DNA from: Streptomyces neyagawaensis | Lineage (GTDB): Bacteria > Actinomycetota > Actinomycetes > Streptomycetales > Streptomycetaceae | DNA: 62,774 nucleotides | Direction of reading: 5' to 3' | NCBI RefSeq assembly: GCF_023516595.1 | Contig: NZ_JAMGBG010000121.1 | Location: forward strand, 1-62,774 | Part shown: piece after piece, positions 15,311 through 23,863 of the stretch | Numbering within the stretch: the stretch's first letter is position 1 | How the letters are laid out: each line of letters starts with the position of its first letter | The notes under the pieces: model-generated | What the model saw: only the letters and a program-made list of their open reading frames with translations | Told to the model about the DNA's origin: nothing | Databases searched by the model: none | Program-made: the position numbers and the translations under genes

Positions 15311-15431
15311 AAGCCGCACCCGCCGACACAGCGACCCCCGATCTCATAGGCGCCCAAGGGGCCCGAAGGGGCACAGCCCCTGCTGACGCAAGGGCAGGGG
15401 CAGCACGCGCACCCCCGGCTACCCTGACCCG

Positions 15432-16421
15432 GTGACCGTCCCCACACCGATCGTCCTGGACAGCGACCCCGGTATCGACGACGCCGTAGCCCTGCAGTAC
15501 CTCCTCGGCACAGGCCTCTGGGACCTCAAGGCCTACACCTCGGTCGGCGGCAACCTCCCCGCCGACGCCACCTACCGCAACGCCCGCGCACTGGCCCGAG
15601 CCCTCCGCATCGACACCGACGTCCCCGTCCACCGGGGCGCGGGCCGCCCCCTGTCCCGCCTCCCCTACCGCGAGGCATCCGCCTTCCACGGCCGGGCCGG
15701 CCTCGGCGAGGAGTCCCTGCCCGACTCCACCGCCCCGCACCCCACGGAGTCCTCCGCACAGGCCCTGCTGCGCCTGTCCCGCGCGTACGAGGGCGAGCTG
15801 ACGGTGTGCGCCACCGGCCCGCTCACGAACGTCGCGATCGCCCTGCTGGAGGATCCCGGTTTCGCCCGCCGCGTCGCGAAGTTCGTGTTCATGGGCGGCG
15901 CCGCGCAGGTGCCGGGGAACTTCACCCCCGTCGCCGAGTTCAACATCTGGTCCGACCCGGACGCCGCCGAGGTCGTGCTCGCCTCCGGCATCCCGTTCAC
16001 GATGGTCGACCTGGACGCCTCCCACGGCTGGCTGTTCCGCCCCGCGGACCTCGCGGCGCTGGAGGCGGCGGGCCCGGGCACGGCGCTCGCCGCCCGGCTG
16101 ATGCGGACCTACATGCAGGCCTACACCCGCCACGGCGGGGACGGCACGTGCCCGCTGCACGATCCGCTGGCGGTGGGGGTGTGCGGGGACGAGGCGTTCG
16201 TGACGGCCGCCGAGGGGGCCGTGATCGTGGAGTGCGCGAGCGAACTCACACGCGGCCAGACCGTGTTCGTGCCGGCCGACGCCCGGCGGATCTACTACTC
16301 CGAGTCCCCCTCCCTGACGGCCCGCCTCCGCGCCACCGGCCGCGTCACCCTGGGCCCCGGCCCCCGCGACTTCAGCGAGCACTTCGTGACGACGCTGCCG
16401 CACTGGCCGGCACTGCCCTGA
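15432..16421 (+). CDS. Nucleoside hydrolase (IUNH family)
   Basis: 329-residue enzyme that cleaves ribonucleosides to base and ribose in purine/pyrimidine salvage. The calcium and ribose-binding signature is DSDPGIDDAVAL, with D10, D12, D16 and D17. The family's FMGGA, EFNIWSDPDAA and CPLHDPLAV (the metal-binding Asp) are present. Length is normal. GTG 15432 is the only start that preserves the first strand. Base specificity is not readable from sequence. It stands alone, after the repeat and before the GNAT gene. Confidence 0.9.
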   Translation: MTVPTPIVLDSDPGIDDAVALQYLLGTGLWDLKAYTSVGGNLPADATYRNARALARALRIDTDVPVHRGAGRPLSRLPYREASAFHGRAGLGEESLPDSTAPHPTESSAQALLRLSRAYEGELTVCATGPLTNVAIALLEDPGFARRVAKFVFMGGAAQVPGNFTPVAEFNIWSDPDAAEVVLASGIPFTMVDLDASHGWLFRPADLAALEAAGPGTALAARLMRTYMQAYTRHGGDGTCPLHDPLAVGVCGDEAFVTAAEGAVIVECASELTRGQTVFVPADARRIYYSESPSLTARLRATGRVTLGPGPRDFSEHFVTTLPHWPALP

Positions 16422-16543
16422 CCGACCTGCCACCACCGCGGCCGCCGCCGCAACGCCGCCCGTTGAACCGACAATCACACAAGCAACCGCCCCTGTGGAC
16501 AACCGCGGACCTGCCGACCGCCTCCTCGTGCAGACTGCGATCC

Positions 16544-17050
16544 ATGGACATCACGATCAGGCACATCTCCCCCGACGAGTACACCCACCTCGGCGACATC
16601 ACCGCACAGGCCTATCTGACGGACGGCTTGCTGGACTTCGGAGAGGGCGACGCATACCTCGGCGAACTACGGGACGTGGCGCGGCGGGCCGCCGCGGCCG
16701 AGGTGCTCGTGGCAGTGACGGAGGGACGGGTGGTCGGCGGTGTGACCTTCGTCCCGGCCGGAGGCGCCATGGCCGATATCGCCACCCCCGGGGAGGCCGA
16801 GATCCGGATGCTGGCGGTCGACCACGCTGCCCGCGGCCGCGGCATCGGCGAGGCCCTTGTGCGCGACTGCGTCGAGCGCGCCAGAGCCGTCGAGGGCTGT
16901 GTACGGGTCGTGCTGTCGACCCAGCGGACCATGCACTCCGCCCACCGCATCTACGAACGCCTGGGCTTTGTTCGAACGCCGGCACGCGACTGGAACCCCA
17001 TCCCGCACCTCCCGGACCTGACGCTGCTCACCTATGAGTTGACGCTATGA
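16544..17050 (+). CDS. GNAT-family N-acetyltransferase
   Basis: 168-residue acetyltransferase. The acetyl-CoA binding loop is clear in AAAEVLVAVTEGRVVGGVTF and then EIRMLAVDHAARGRGIGEAL (R/Q-x-x-G-x-G/A form, about 88-107). It ends with the HRIYERLGF motif. Substrate unknown. ATG 16544 follows a stretch without a good SD. The 3' end lies only about 20 bases from the first NrdR box of nrdA, so the ribonucleotide reductase promoter begins directly after, or within, the end of this gene. Confidence 0.85.
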   Translation: MDITIRHISPDEYTHLGDITAQAYLTDGLLDFGEGDAYLGELRDVARRAAAAEVLVAVTEGRVVGGVTFVPAGGAMADIATPGEAEIRMLAVDHAARGRGIGEALVRDCVERARAVEGCVRVVLSTQRTMHSAHRIYERLGFVRTPARDWNPIPHLPDLTLLTYELTL

Positions 17051-17070
17051 CACGCTCCGAAGTCACCGCG

Positions 17071-17117
17071 ACACAACATCTGGGGGTGGACCGGCGACCC
17101 AACACAAGATGTATGCT
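17071..17117 (+). promoter_or_regulatory. Two NrdR boxes before nrdAB
   Basis: ACACAACATCTGGGGG (17071-17086) and ACACAAGATGTATGCT (17102-17117) each resemble the NrdR box (acaCwAtATaTwGtgt). Their starts are exactly 31 bases apart, the phase expected for paired NrdR boxes. NrdR represses ribonucleotide reductase genes according to ATP/dATP levels. Confidence 0.7.
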
Positions 17118-17250
17118 CATGCTCGCTGTCGCCGCAGGGGAATCCGGTGCGAATCCGGAACTGTCCCGCAACGGTGTACTTGCGTTTTTTCGCACGCGAG
17201 TCCAGTCCGAGGACCTGCCGACAGTGCGCCCGGCCGTCCGGTCCGGGTGC
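17118..17250 (+). ncRNA. Cobalamin (B12) riboswitch
   Basis: The conserved core reads GGGGAATCCGGTGCGAATCC, then GGAACTGTCCCGCAACGGTG (17137-17176). The B12 box is GTCCGAGGACCTGCCGAC (17204-17221). A T-run in a small stem (TGCGTTTTTTCGCA, 17181-17194) is a variable insert. It lies in the nrdA leader. In Streptomyces such a riboswitch lowers class Ia reductase expression when B12 allows the class II enzyme to work. The edges are approximate. The downstream part, to 17361, includes GC-rich stems (17230-17280) that may mask the start site. Confidence 0.92.
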
Positions 17251-17361
17251 CCTGACGTCCGGGCCTCGTGGAGTGGGCCGGTGGACGCGACGCCCCCGTG
17301 CGCTCGTGTGCTGCTGCCTGCCCTCCGCGAGGCCCCGTGCCGAGCGAGGGAGAGCCCCCAC

Positions 17362-19794
17362 GTGACCATCGCGCCAGCCGACCCGGTTTCAGCCACCCCG
17401 GCCCCCGCCGGACCGGCTTCCGCCACCCCGGCGACGGAGACCGACGGTCCCGGTGCCGCGTTGCTGCGGACCCTGACCGAGCTGACCGCCGACCTGCCCG
17501 ACGCCGACCCCGGCCGGGTCGCCGCCGCCGCGCTGCGCGGCCGGTCCGCTCGGGCGGACGAGACGGAGCTGCGCGAGCTGGCCACGGAGGCGGCCGCCGG
17601 CCTCATCTCCGAGGACCCCGCCTACTCGAAGCTGGCCGCCCGCCTGCTGACGATCTCCATCCGCGCCGAGGCCGCCTCCCAGGGCGTCACGACGTTCACG
17701 GAGTCCGTCGCCGTGGGCCACCGGGAAGGGCTCGTCGCCGACCGCACGGCGGAGTTCACGCGGCTGCACGCCGAGCGGCTCGACGCGCTCGTCGACCCGG
17801 CCGCCGACGACCGGTTCGGCTACTTCGGGCTGCGCACGCTCCACAGCCGCTACCTCCTCAGGCACCCGATCACCCGCAAGGTCGTGGAGACCCCGCAGCA
17901 CTTCATGCTGCGCGTGGCCAGCGGTCTCGCCGAGGACGACACCGCGCGGTCCGTGGACGAGGTCGCCGCTCTGTACCGGCTCATGAGCCGCCTCGACTAT
18001 CTGCCGTCCTCCCCCACCCTCTTCAACTCCGGTACGCGACACCCCCAGATGTCGTCCTGCTACCTCCTCGACTCCCCGCTGGACGAGCTGGACTCCATCT
18101 ACGACCGCTACCACCAGGTGGCCCGCCTCTCGAAGCACGCCGGCGGCATCGGGCTGTCGTACTCCCGCATCCGTTCGCGCGGTTCGCTGATCCGCGGCAC
18201 CAACGGGCACTCCAACGGCATCGTGCCGTTCCTGAAGACGCTGGACGCCTCGGTCGCCGCCGTGAACCAGGGCGGCCGGCGCAAGGGCGCGGCCGCGGTC
18301 TACCTGGAGACCTGGCACTCCGACATCGAGGAGTTCCTGGAGCTGCGCGACAACACCGGTGAGGACGCCCGCCGTACGCACAACCTGAACCTGGCGCACT
18401 GGATCCCGGACGAGTTCATGCGCCGGGTCAACGCGGACGAGCAGTGGTCGCTGTTCTCCCCGGCCGACGTGCCCGAGCTGGTCGACCTGTGGGGCGCGGA
18501 GTTCGACGCCGCGTACCGCAAGGCGGAGGCCGACGGGCTGGCGCGGAAGACCATCCCGGCCCGTGACCTGTACGGCCGCATGATGCGGACGCTCGCGCAG
18601 ACCGGCAACGGCTGGATGACGTTCAAGGACGCCGCCAACCGCACCGCCAACCAGACGGCCGAGCCGGGCCACGTCGTCCACTCCTCCAACCTCTGCACGG
18701 AGATCCTGGAGGTCACGGACGACGGCGAGACGGCGGTCTGCAACCTGGGCTCGGTGAACCTGGGCGCCTTCGTCGACCTCACGACCGGCGACCTGGACTG
18801 GCAGCGGCTGGACGAGACCGTCCGCACGGCCGTGACCTTCCTGGACCGGGTCGTCGACATCAACTTCTACCCCACCGAGCAGGCGGGCCGGTCGAACGCC
18901 AAGTGGCGCCCCGTGGGCCTCGGCGCGATGGGCCTTCAGGACGTCTTCTTCAAGCTGCGGCTGCCGTTCGACTCGGCCGAGGCGAAGGCCCTGTCCACCC
19001 GGATCGCCGAGCGCATCATGCTCGCCGCGTACGAGGCGTCCACCGACCTCGCCGAGCGCAACGGCCCGCTGCCGGCCTGGGAGAAGACCCGGACGGCCCG
19101 CGGTGTGCTGCACCCCGACCACTACGGCGTGGAGTTCACCTGGCCGGAGCGCTGGGCGGCCCTGCGCGAGCGCGTCGCCGCCGTCGGCCTGCGCAACTCG
19201 CTGCTCCTCGCCATCGCGCCCACGGCGACCATCGCCTCCATCGCCGGTGTGTACGAGTGCATCGAGCCGCAGGTGTCCAACCTGTTCAAGCGGGAGACCC
19301 TCTCCGGTGAGTTCCTCCAGGTCAACTCCTACCTGGTGAAGGACCTCAAGGAGCTCGGCGTCTGGGACGCCCGCACCCGTGAGGCGCTGCGCGACTCGAA
19401 CGGCTCCGTGCAGGACTTCGCATGGATCCCGGCCGACGTCCGGGCGCTGTACCGCACGGCCTGGGAGATCCCCCAGCGCGGCCTGATCGACATGGCCGCC
19501 GCCCGCACCCCGTATCTGGACCAGGCCCAGTCGCTGAACCTGTTCCTGGAGACGCCGACCATCGGCAAGCTCTCCTCGATGTACGCGTACGCCTGGAAGT
19601 CGGGGCTGAAGACGACGTACTACCTGCGCTCGCGCCCGGCGACCCGAATCGCCCGCGCCGCCCAGGGCCAGGCCCAGACGCAGACGCAGCTGTCCGCCCA
19701 GCCCGAGAAGACCATCCCCGTCCAGCAGGCCGCCGACCCCGATGCCGTCGCCTGCTCCCTTGAGAACCCCGAGTCCTGCGAGGCCTGCCAGTAA
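17362..19794 (+). CDS. nrdA: Class Ia ribonucleotide reductase, alpha subunit NrdA
   Basis: 810-residue large subunit reducing NDPs to dNDPs. An N-terminal Ala/Pro-rich stretch (about 30 residues) precedes the ATP-cone-like and all-alpha regions. Active-site elements: SCYLLDSPLDEL (substrate-site cysteine), SNLCTEI with VCNLGSVNLG (the radical cysteine and Asn/Glu loop region), and a C-terminal redox pair ESCEACQ that passes electrons from thioredoxin. GTG 17362 follows GAGGGAGAG. The long leader holds the riboswitch. It overlaps nrdB by one base (TAATG), so the two are co-transcribed and coupled. Confidence 0.94.
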   Translation: MTIAPADPVSATPAPAGPASATPATETDGPGAALLRTLTELTADLPDADPGRVAAAALRGRSARADETELRELATEAAAGLISEDPAYSKLAARLLTISIRAEAASQGVTTFTESVAVGHREGLVADRTAEFTRLHAERLDALVDPAADDRFGYFGLRTLHSRYLLRHPITRKVVETPQHFMLRVASGLAEDDTARSVDEVAALYRLMSRLDYLPSSPTLFNSGTRHPQMSSCYLLDSPLDELDSIYDRYHQVARLSKHAGGIGLSYSRIRSRGSLIRGTNGHSNGIVPFLKTLDASVAAVNQGGRRKGAAAVYLETWHSDIEEFLELRDNTGEDARRTHNLNLAHWIPDEFMRRVNADEQWSLFSPADVPELVDLWGAEFDAAYRKAEADGLARKTIPARDLYGRMMRTLAQTGNGWMTFKDAANRTANQTAEPGHVVHSSNLCTEILEVTDDGETAVCNLGSVNLGAFVDLTTGDLDWQRLDETVRTAVTFLDRVVDINFYPTEQAGRSNAKWRPVGLGAMGLQDVFFKLRLPFDSAEAKALSTRIAERIMLAAYEASTDLAERNGPLPAWEKTRTARGVLHPDHYGVEFTWPERWAALRERVAAVGLRNSLLLAIAPTATIASIAGVYECIEPQVSNLFKRETLSGEFLQVNSYLVKDLKELGVWDARTREALRDSNGSVQDFAWIPADVRALYRTAWEIPQRGLIDMAAARTPYLDQAQSLNLFLETPTIGKLSSMYAYAWKSGLKTTYYLRSRPATRIARAAQGQAQTQTQLSAQPEKTIPVQQAADPDAVACSLENPESCEACQ

Positions 19795-20804
19795 TGCCCA
19801 GCAATCAGAACCTTCTCGACCCCGGCTTCGAGCTGACTCTGCGCCCCATGCGCTACCCGGACTTCTACGAGCGCTACCGGGACGCCATCAAGAACACCTG
19901 GACCGTGGAGGAGGTCGACCTCCACTCGGACGTCGCCGATCTCGCGAAGCTCAGCCCCTCCGAGCAGCACCTGATCGGCCGTCTGGTCGCCTTCTTCGCG
20001 ACGGGTGACTCGATCGTCGCGAACAACCTGGTGCTGACCCTCTACAAGCACATCAACTCCCCCGAGGCGCGGCTGTATCTGTCGCGACAGCTGTTCGAGG
20101 AGGCCGTCCACGTCCAGTTCTATCTGACGCTGCTGGACACCTACCTCCCCGACCCGGAGGACAGGGCGGCGGCCTTCGCGGCCGTGGAGAACATCCCGTC
20201 CATCCGGGAGAAGGCCGGGTTCTGCTTCAAGTGGATGGACTCGGTCGAGAAGCTGGACCGCCTGGAGTCGCGGGCGGACCGTCGCCGCTTCCTGCTCAAC
20301 CTCATCTGCTTCGCGGCGTGCATCGAGGGGCTGTTCTTCTACGGTGCCTTCGCGTACGTCTACTGGTTCCGCAGCCGGGGCCTGCTGCACGGTCTGGCGA
20401 CGGGCACCAACTGGGTGTTCCGCGACGAGACGATGCACATGAGCTTCGCGTTCGACGTGGTCGACACCGTCCGCAAGGAGGAGCCGGACCTCTTCGACGA
20501 CGAGTTGCAGCAGCAGGTGACGGACATGCTGCGGGAGGCCGTGGAGGCCGAGCTGCAGTTCGCCCGCGACCTGTGCGGTGACGGTCTGCCGGGCATGAAC
20601 ACCGACTCCATGCGGCAGTACCTGGAGTGCGTCGCCGACCAGCGGCTGACGCGGCTCGGCTTCGCGCCGGTGTACGGCTCGGAGAACCCGTTCTCCTTCA
20701 TGGAGCTGCAGGGCGTCCAGGAGCTGACCAACTTCTTCGAGCGGCGTCCGTCCGCGTACCAGGTCGCGGTGGAGGGCACCGTCGACCTGGACGAGGACTT
20801 CTAG
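19794..20804 (+). CDS. nrdB: Class Ia ribonucleotide reductase, beta subunit NrdB
   Basis: 336-residue di-iron subunit that generates the radical for NrdA. Ligands and the radical site are in place: D72 (ATGDSIVANN), E103 and H106 (FEEAVHVQFY) with the radical tyrosine Y110 four residues after the histidine. The second set is CIEGLFFYGAF and FRDETMHMSF. The C-terminus TVDLDEDF is the acidic tail that docks on NrdA. All essential residues are present, so it is a normal tyrosyl-radical enzyme. It starts on the last base of the nrdA stop. Confidence 0.95.
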   Translation: MPSNQNLLDPGFELTLRPMRYPDFYERYRDAIKNTWTVEEVDLHSDVADLAKLSPSEQHLIGRLVAFFATGDSIVANNLVLTLYKHINSPEARLYLSRQLFEEAVHVQFYLTLLDTYLPDPEDRAAAFAAVENIPSIREKAGFCFKWMDSVEKLDRLESRADRRRFLLNLICFAACIEGLFFYGAFAYVYWFRSRGLLHGLATGTNWVFRDETMHMSFAFDVVDTVRKEEPDLFDDELQQQVTDMLREAVEAELQFARDLCGDGLPGMNTDSMRQYLECVADQRLTRLGFAPVYGSENPFSFMELQGVQELTNFFERRPSAYQVAVEGTVDLDEDF

Positions 20805-20811
20805 GACCCGC

Positions 20812-20843
20812 GAGCCGGCTCCGCCCCGAGGGCGGGCCGGCTC
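20812..20843. terminator. Terminator after nrdB
   Basis: GAGCCGGC (20812-20819) pairs with GCCGGCTC (20836-20843), with an inner stem CCGCC/GGCGG. It lies between the convergent ends of nrdB and the secreted-protein gene, so it can serve both. Confidence 0.75.
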
Positions 20844-20860
20844 GGCCCGGCCCGCCGGGG

Positions 20861-21661
20861 TCACTTGAGCGTGATCGTGTCCCCGGCCGAGGTGACCCGC
20901 GCGGTCGACGCGAGGCCGGGGAAGTACCAACGCCAGCTGCCCGCCGCGTCGACGGTCACCTTGGTGCTGAGCCTTCCGGCGCTGCCCGACTTCACCGTCT
21001 TCACGGTGGTGTAGTGGGCGGCGCTGTTCTTCTTGAACTGGAGCCGCACCGACTGCCCCTTGAAGCCCTGGTACTTGAGGGTCTCCCAGTTGGCCCGGGA
21101 CAGCGCGCCGGTGACGGTGACCTTCGAGCCCTTGGCGACCTTGTCGGGCGCGATGGTGGTGGTCAGCTTCGAGGCACGCTTGACCTTGTACCGGGCGATG
21201 TTGTCGGAGATCCAGTAGTCGCCGTCGTTGGCCTTGACGGTGGCGTTGACCTGCCAGACCCCGGCCGCCTTGTTGCTGTCGGCGTCGCTGTAGCCGGGGA
21301 TCCAGGCCGGGGTGATCGACATCATGGCCGTGCACACCGACGTGGTCGACGACTTCTTCTTGCAGGTGGCGCCGGTCCAGTCGGCGAAACCGCCGCCCTG
21401 GGCGCTGTAGGCGTAGAAGGTGCTGACGCGGGTCAGTCCCTTGACGCCGGAGTTGTCCCGGACGGTGATGGCGACCGGGAACCTGATGGTCTTGGACGTC
21501 CCCACGATGACGTTGTGGCCGCCATTGACGACCGCCCTGGTCACCCGGACGTCGCCCTTCCCCTCGGCCTGGGCGCCCGTCGCCGCCAGCAGCACCAGGG
21601 CCGCCGCCCCGCCCGCGACGGCCAGGGTGCGGCCGTGCGCGGGGCGCGTTCCGTGTCTCAT
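20861..21661 (-). CDS. Secreted protein of unknown function with Ig-like C-terminus
   Basis: 266-residue exported protein. The signal peptide spans about 1-32 (Arg/His-rich start, AAALVLLAATGAQA cleavage site). The mature part is rich in Thr, Ser and Lys. A first beta-rich segment contains two cysteines (ATCKKK, SVCTAM) that could form a disulfide. A second, Ig-like or bacterial surface type repeat (SKVTVTGALSRANWET to GSWRWYFPGLASTARVTSAG) follows. No catalytic motif. ATG 21661 follows GGGGAGG. It lies antiparallel between nrdB and the AraC-type gene, out of line with the nrd genes. Confidence 0.7.
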   Translation of the reverse strand: MRHGTRPAHGRTLAVAGGAAALVLLAATGAQAEGKGDVRVTRAVVNGGHNVIVGTSKTIRFPVAITVRDNSGVKGLTRVSTFYAYSAQGGGFADWTGATCKKKSSTTSVCTAMMSITPAWIPGYSDADSNKAAGVWQVNATVKANDGDYWISDNIARYKVKRASKLTTTIAPDKVAKGSKVTVTGALSRANWETLKYQGFKGQSVRLQFKKNSAAHYTTVKTVKSGSAGRLSTKVTVDAAGSWRWYFPGLASTARVTSAGDTITLK

Positions 21662-21727
21662 GATCCTCCCCTTGTGGTCGGGGAGAGGCTACACACGGAG
21701 GAAGGCAGGAGTCGTACGGATATGCGA

Positions 21728-21943
21728 TCAGACCGTGCGGGCGAAGCGGCGCGAGGCGGAGCCGGACGTACGCCGCTCGGGCCGCGGCCCGTCGATGGCG
21801 GCCTGGCGTTCCGCCGCCTCCCTGAGCTGCCGGTCCACGCGCCGGTCGCGGAGGGCGCCGATGACGGCGGGCAGCGCGATCAGGACGAGCATGCCGAGGA
21901 CGACCAGCGTTCCGATGAGTGCTTGCAGCTGTGTGGTGTTCAT
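21728..21943 (-). CDS. Small single-pass membrane protein
   Basis: 71-residue protein. A hydrophobic helix at about 6-29 (LQALIGTLVVLGMLVLIALP) is followed by a basic, hydrophilic cytoplasmic tail (RDRRVDRQLREAAERQ). No known domain. ATG 21943 was taken because codons upstream overlap the operator-like repeats of the divergent regulator. It is read toward the secreted-protein gene in the same direction and may share its promoter region. Confidence 0.6.
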   Translation of the reverse strand: MNTTQLQALIGTLVVLGMLVLIALPAVIGALRDRRVDRQLREAAERQAAIDGPRPERRTSGSASRRFARTV

Positions 21944-21978
21944 GGACACCACTGTCGCGCGGAACACTCCTTACCAAC

Positions 21979-22017
21979 AGTGGCAGTACTGCCGCGCGCC
22001 CTCCAATTACTGCCACT
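21979..22017. promoter_or_regulatory. Operator-like dyads before AraC-type regulator
   Basis: AGTGGCAGTA (21979-21988) and TACTGCCACT (22008-22017) form a perfect 10-bp inverted repeat. The left arm also forms the perfect 12-bp palindrome GGCAGTACTGCC (21982-21993). All lie 20-58 bases before the regulator ATG, between it and the divergent membrane gene. Autoregulation is likely. Confidence 0.6.
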
Positions 22018-22036
22018 TCCGAGGCACACTGGAGGC

Positions 22037-23002
22037 ATGCTGACCAATGTGGCGGCCGTCCTCATGGACGGCGTGCACCCCTTCGAACTCGGTGTCGTCT
22101 GCGAGGTCTTCGGCCTGGACCGCAGCGACGAGGGCCTGCCCGTGTACGACTTCGCGGTCGCCTCGGCGGAGGGCCCGACCCTGCGGACGCACGCCGGGTT
22201 CACGATCTCGACGCCGTACGGTCTGGACCGGCTCGACGAGGCCGACCTGGTCGTCGTCCCGGCAGGTGAGAGCTATGTGCGGCGGATCTATCCGGCGGAC
22301 CTGCTGGAGGCGCTGCGCCGGGCCGCCGACCGGGGCGCCAGGGTGCTGAGCGTGTGCTCGGGGGTGTTCGTGCTGGGTGCGGCCGGTCTGCTGGACGGCC
22401 GGCGCTGCGCGGTGCACTGGCGGCACTCCGACGAGCTGTCCCGGCAGTATCCGCGCGCGATGGTGGAACCGGACGTGCTGTACGTGGACGAGGACCCGGT
22501 GATCACCTCGGCGGGCACGGCGGCCGGTATCGACGCCTGTCTGCACATCGTCCGCAAGGAGCAGGGACCGGAGGTCGCCAACAGGATCGCCCGGCGGATG
22601 GTCGTGCCGCCGCACCGGGACGGGGGCCAGGCCCAGTACGTGGAGCGGCCGCTGCCGCGCTCCCAGTGCGACACGGTCGGCGAGGTGCTGGCATGGATGG
22701 AGCGCCACCTCGACGAGGAGGTCACCGTCGAGCAGCTCGCGGCACGCGCCCACATGTCGCCGAGGACGTTCGCCCGCCGCTTCCAGCAGGAGACGGGGAC
22801 CACCCCGTACCGCTGGATCCTGCGGCAACGGGTGCTGCTGGCACAGCGGCTGCTGGAGGCGACGGACGAGACGATGGACGCGATCGCCTGGCGCACCGGT
22901 TTCGGCACGGCGGCGACCCTGCGCCATCAGTTCGTCCGGGCCCTGGGCACGACACCGCAGGCCTACCGCCGTACCTTCCGGGGGCCGGAGGCCGCCGCCT
23001 GA
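22037..23002 (+). CDS. GlxA/AraC-family regulator with DJ-1/PfpI domain
   Basis: 321-residue regulator. The N-terminal DJ-1/PfpI-type domain (about 1-190) keeps the nucleophile-elbow cysteine in VLSVCSGVFVLG. The C-terminal AraC helix-turn-helix pair (about 215-315) includes TVEQLAARAHMSPRTFARRF and MDAIAWRTGFGTAATLRHQF. ATG 22037 follows CTGGAGG. In S. coelicolor an AraC-like gene, nrdS, is reported with nrdAB. This gene could be its counterpart, but two antiparallel genes separate it from nrdB here, so I leave the symbol empty. The target is unknown. Confidence 0.85.
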   Translation: MLTNVAAVLMDGVHPFELGVVCEVFGLDRSDEGLPVYDFAVASAEGPTLRTHAGFTISTPYGLDRLDEADLVVVPAGESYVRRIYPADLLEALRRAADRGARVLSVCSGVFVLGAAGLLDGRRCAVHWRHSDELSRQYPRAMVEPDVLYVDEDPVITSAGTAAGIDACLHIVRKEQGPEVANRIARRMVVPPHRDGGQAQYVERPLPRSQCDTVGEVLAWMERHLDEEVTVEQLAARAHMSPRTFARRFQQETGTTPYRWILRQRVLLAQRLLEATDETMDAIAWRTGFGTAATLRHQFVRALGTTPQAYRRTFRGPEAAA

Positions 23003-23013
23003 GAACGGCGCCG

Positions 23014-23056
23014 GGGCGCGCGTCCGGGCGGTCGACTGCCGCCCGGACGCGCGCCC
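23014..23056. terminator. Terminator between AraC-type gene and def
   Basis: Perfect 18-bp stem GGGCGCGCGTCCGGGCGG (23014-23031) with CCGCCCGGACGCGCGCCC (23039-23056), loop TCGACTG, between two convergent genes. Confidence 0.85.
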
Positions 23057-23077
23057 GGGATGGGTCCGTGCGGTGGT

Positions 23078-23728
23078 TCAGTCGTTCGCGACGACGGGGT
23101 AGCGGGGCTCGTTCTCGGCCATCTGCCGCAGCGCGTCCTTGCGGTCGCGCTTCGAGAGCCGGTCGATGTACAGGTAGCCGTACAGGTGGTCGGTCTCGTG
23201 CTGGAGGCAGCGCGCGAAGTACCCGGTGCCGCGCACCTTGATCGGGTTGCCCTTCTCGTCCTGGCCGGTGACCTCGGCGTAGTCGGGCCGGGCGAGCGGC
23301 ATGTACGCGGTCGGCACCGACAGGCAGCCCTCGTTGCTGTCGTCCAACCGGCGCTTGTCGGCGGGCAGTTCGACGAGCTTGGGGTTGCAGACGACGCCGG
23401 TGTGGCGGTTGCCCTCGTCGTCGGGGCAGTCGTACACGAACACCTTCAGGTCGACGCCGATCTGGTTGGCGGCGAGGCCCACGCCCTCGGCGGTGCGCTG
23501 GCTGGCGAACATGTCGTCCACGAGCTTGGCGAGCTCGTCGCCGAACTCCGTGACGTCCTTGCACTCCTTGTGCAGGACCGGGTTCCCGACGACGGTGATG
23601 GGCCGCGAGGTGCCGCGCTCGCGGTACGCCTGCTCGCGCTCCTCGCAGTCCTCCGTGTCGACGACGAACCCCTCGTCGTCGACGGGGAGCACGCCCACGT
23701 GCTGCTGTTCGGTGTCCTGCTGAGCCAT
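23078..23728 (-). CDS. def: Peptide deformylase
   Basis: 216-residue metalloenzyme that removes the formyl group from nascent proteins. The three signature motifs are present: GVGLAANQIG (motif 1), EGCLSVP with the metal cysteine (motif 2), and QHETDHLYG with the HExxH-type metal histidines and catalytic Glu (motif 3). An N-terminal extension of about 40 residues (rich in Asp/Glu) precedes the core, as in several actinobacterial forms. ATG 23728 follows GAGGAAGG. It is a single gene. Confidence 0.93.
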   Translation of the reverse strand: MAQQDTEQQHVGVLPVDDEGFVVDTEDCEEREQAYRERGTSRPITVVGNPVLHKECKDVTEFGDELAKLVDDMFASQRTAEGVGLAANQIGVDLKVFVYDCPDDEGNRHTGVVCNPKLVELPADKRRLDDSNEGCLSVPTAYMPLARPDYAEVTGQDEKGNPIKVRGTGYFARCLQHETDHLYGYLYIDRLSKRDRKDALRQMAENEPRYPVVAND

Positions 23729-23863
23729 GACAGACGTACGCCTTCCTCACAAAACAAGGGCTGAGTTGCTGATACAGGGTACGGGCAGCGGCGGAGGGGA
23801 GCGCGGGCAACCGCGTGACCGACCGGGCGCGGTCCGTGCCCCGGCGTACGACTGCTCGGCCCT

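Noticed and set aside
13530..16502. Very long open frame antisense to the symporter and nucleoside hydrolase genes
   Set aside because: Its translation is compositionally biased (Arg/Gly/Ala/Val) with no domain, and the sense-strand genes have clear family motifs. It is a by-product of high GC.
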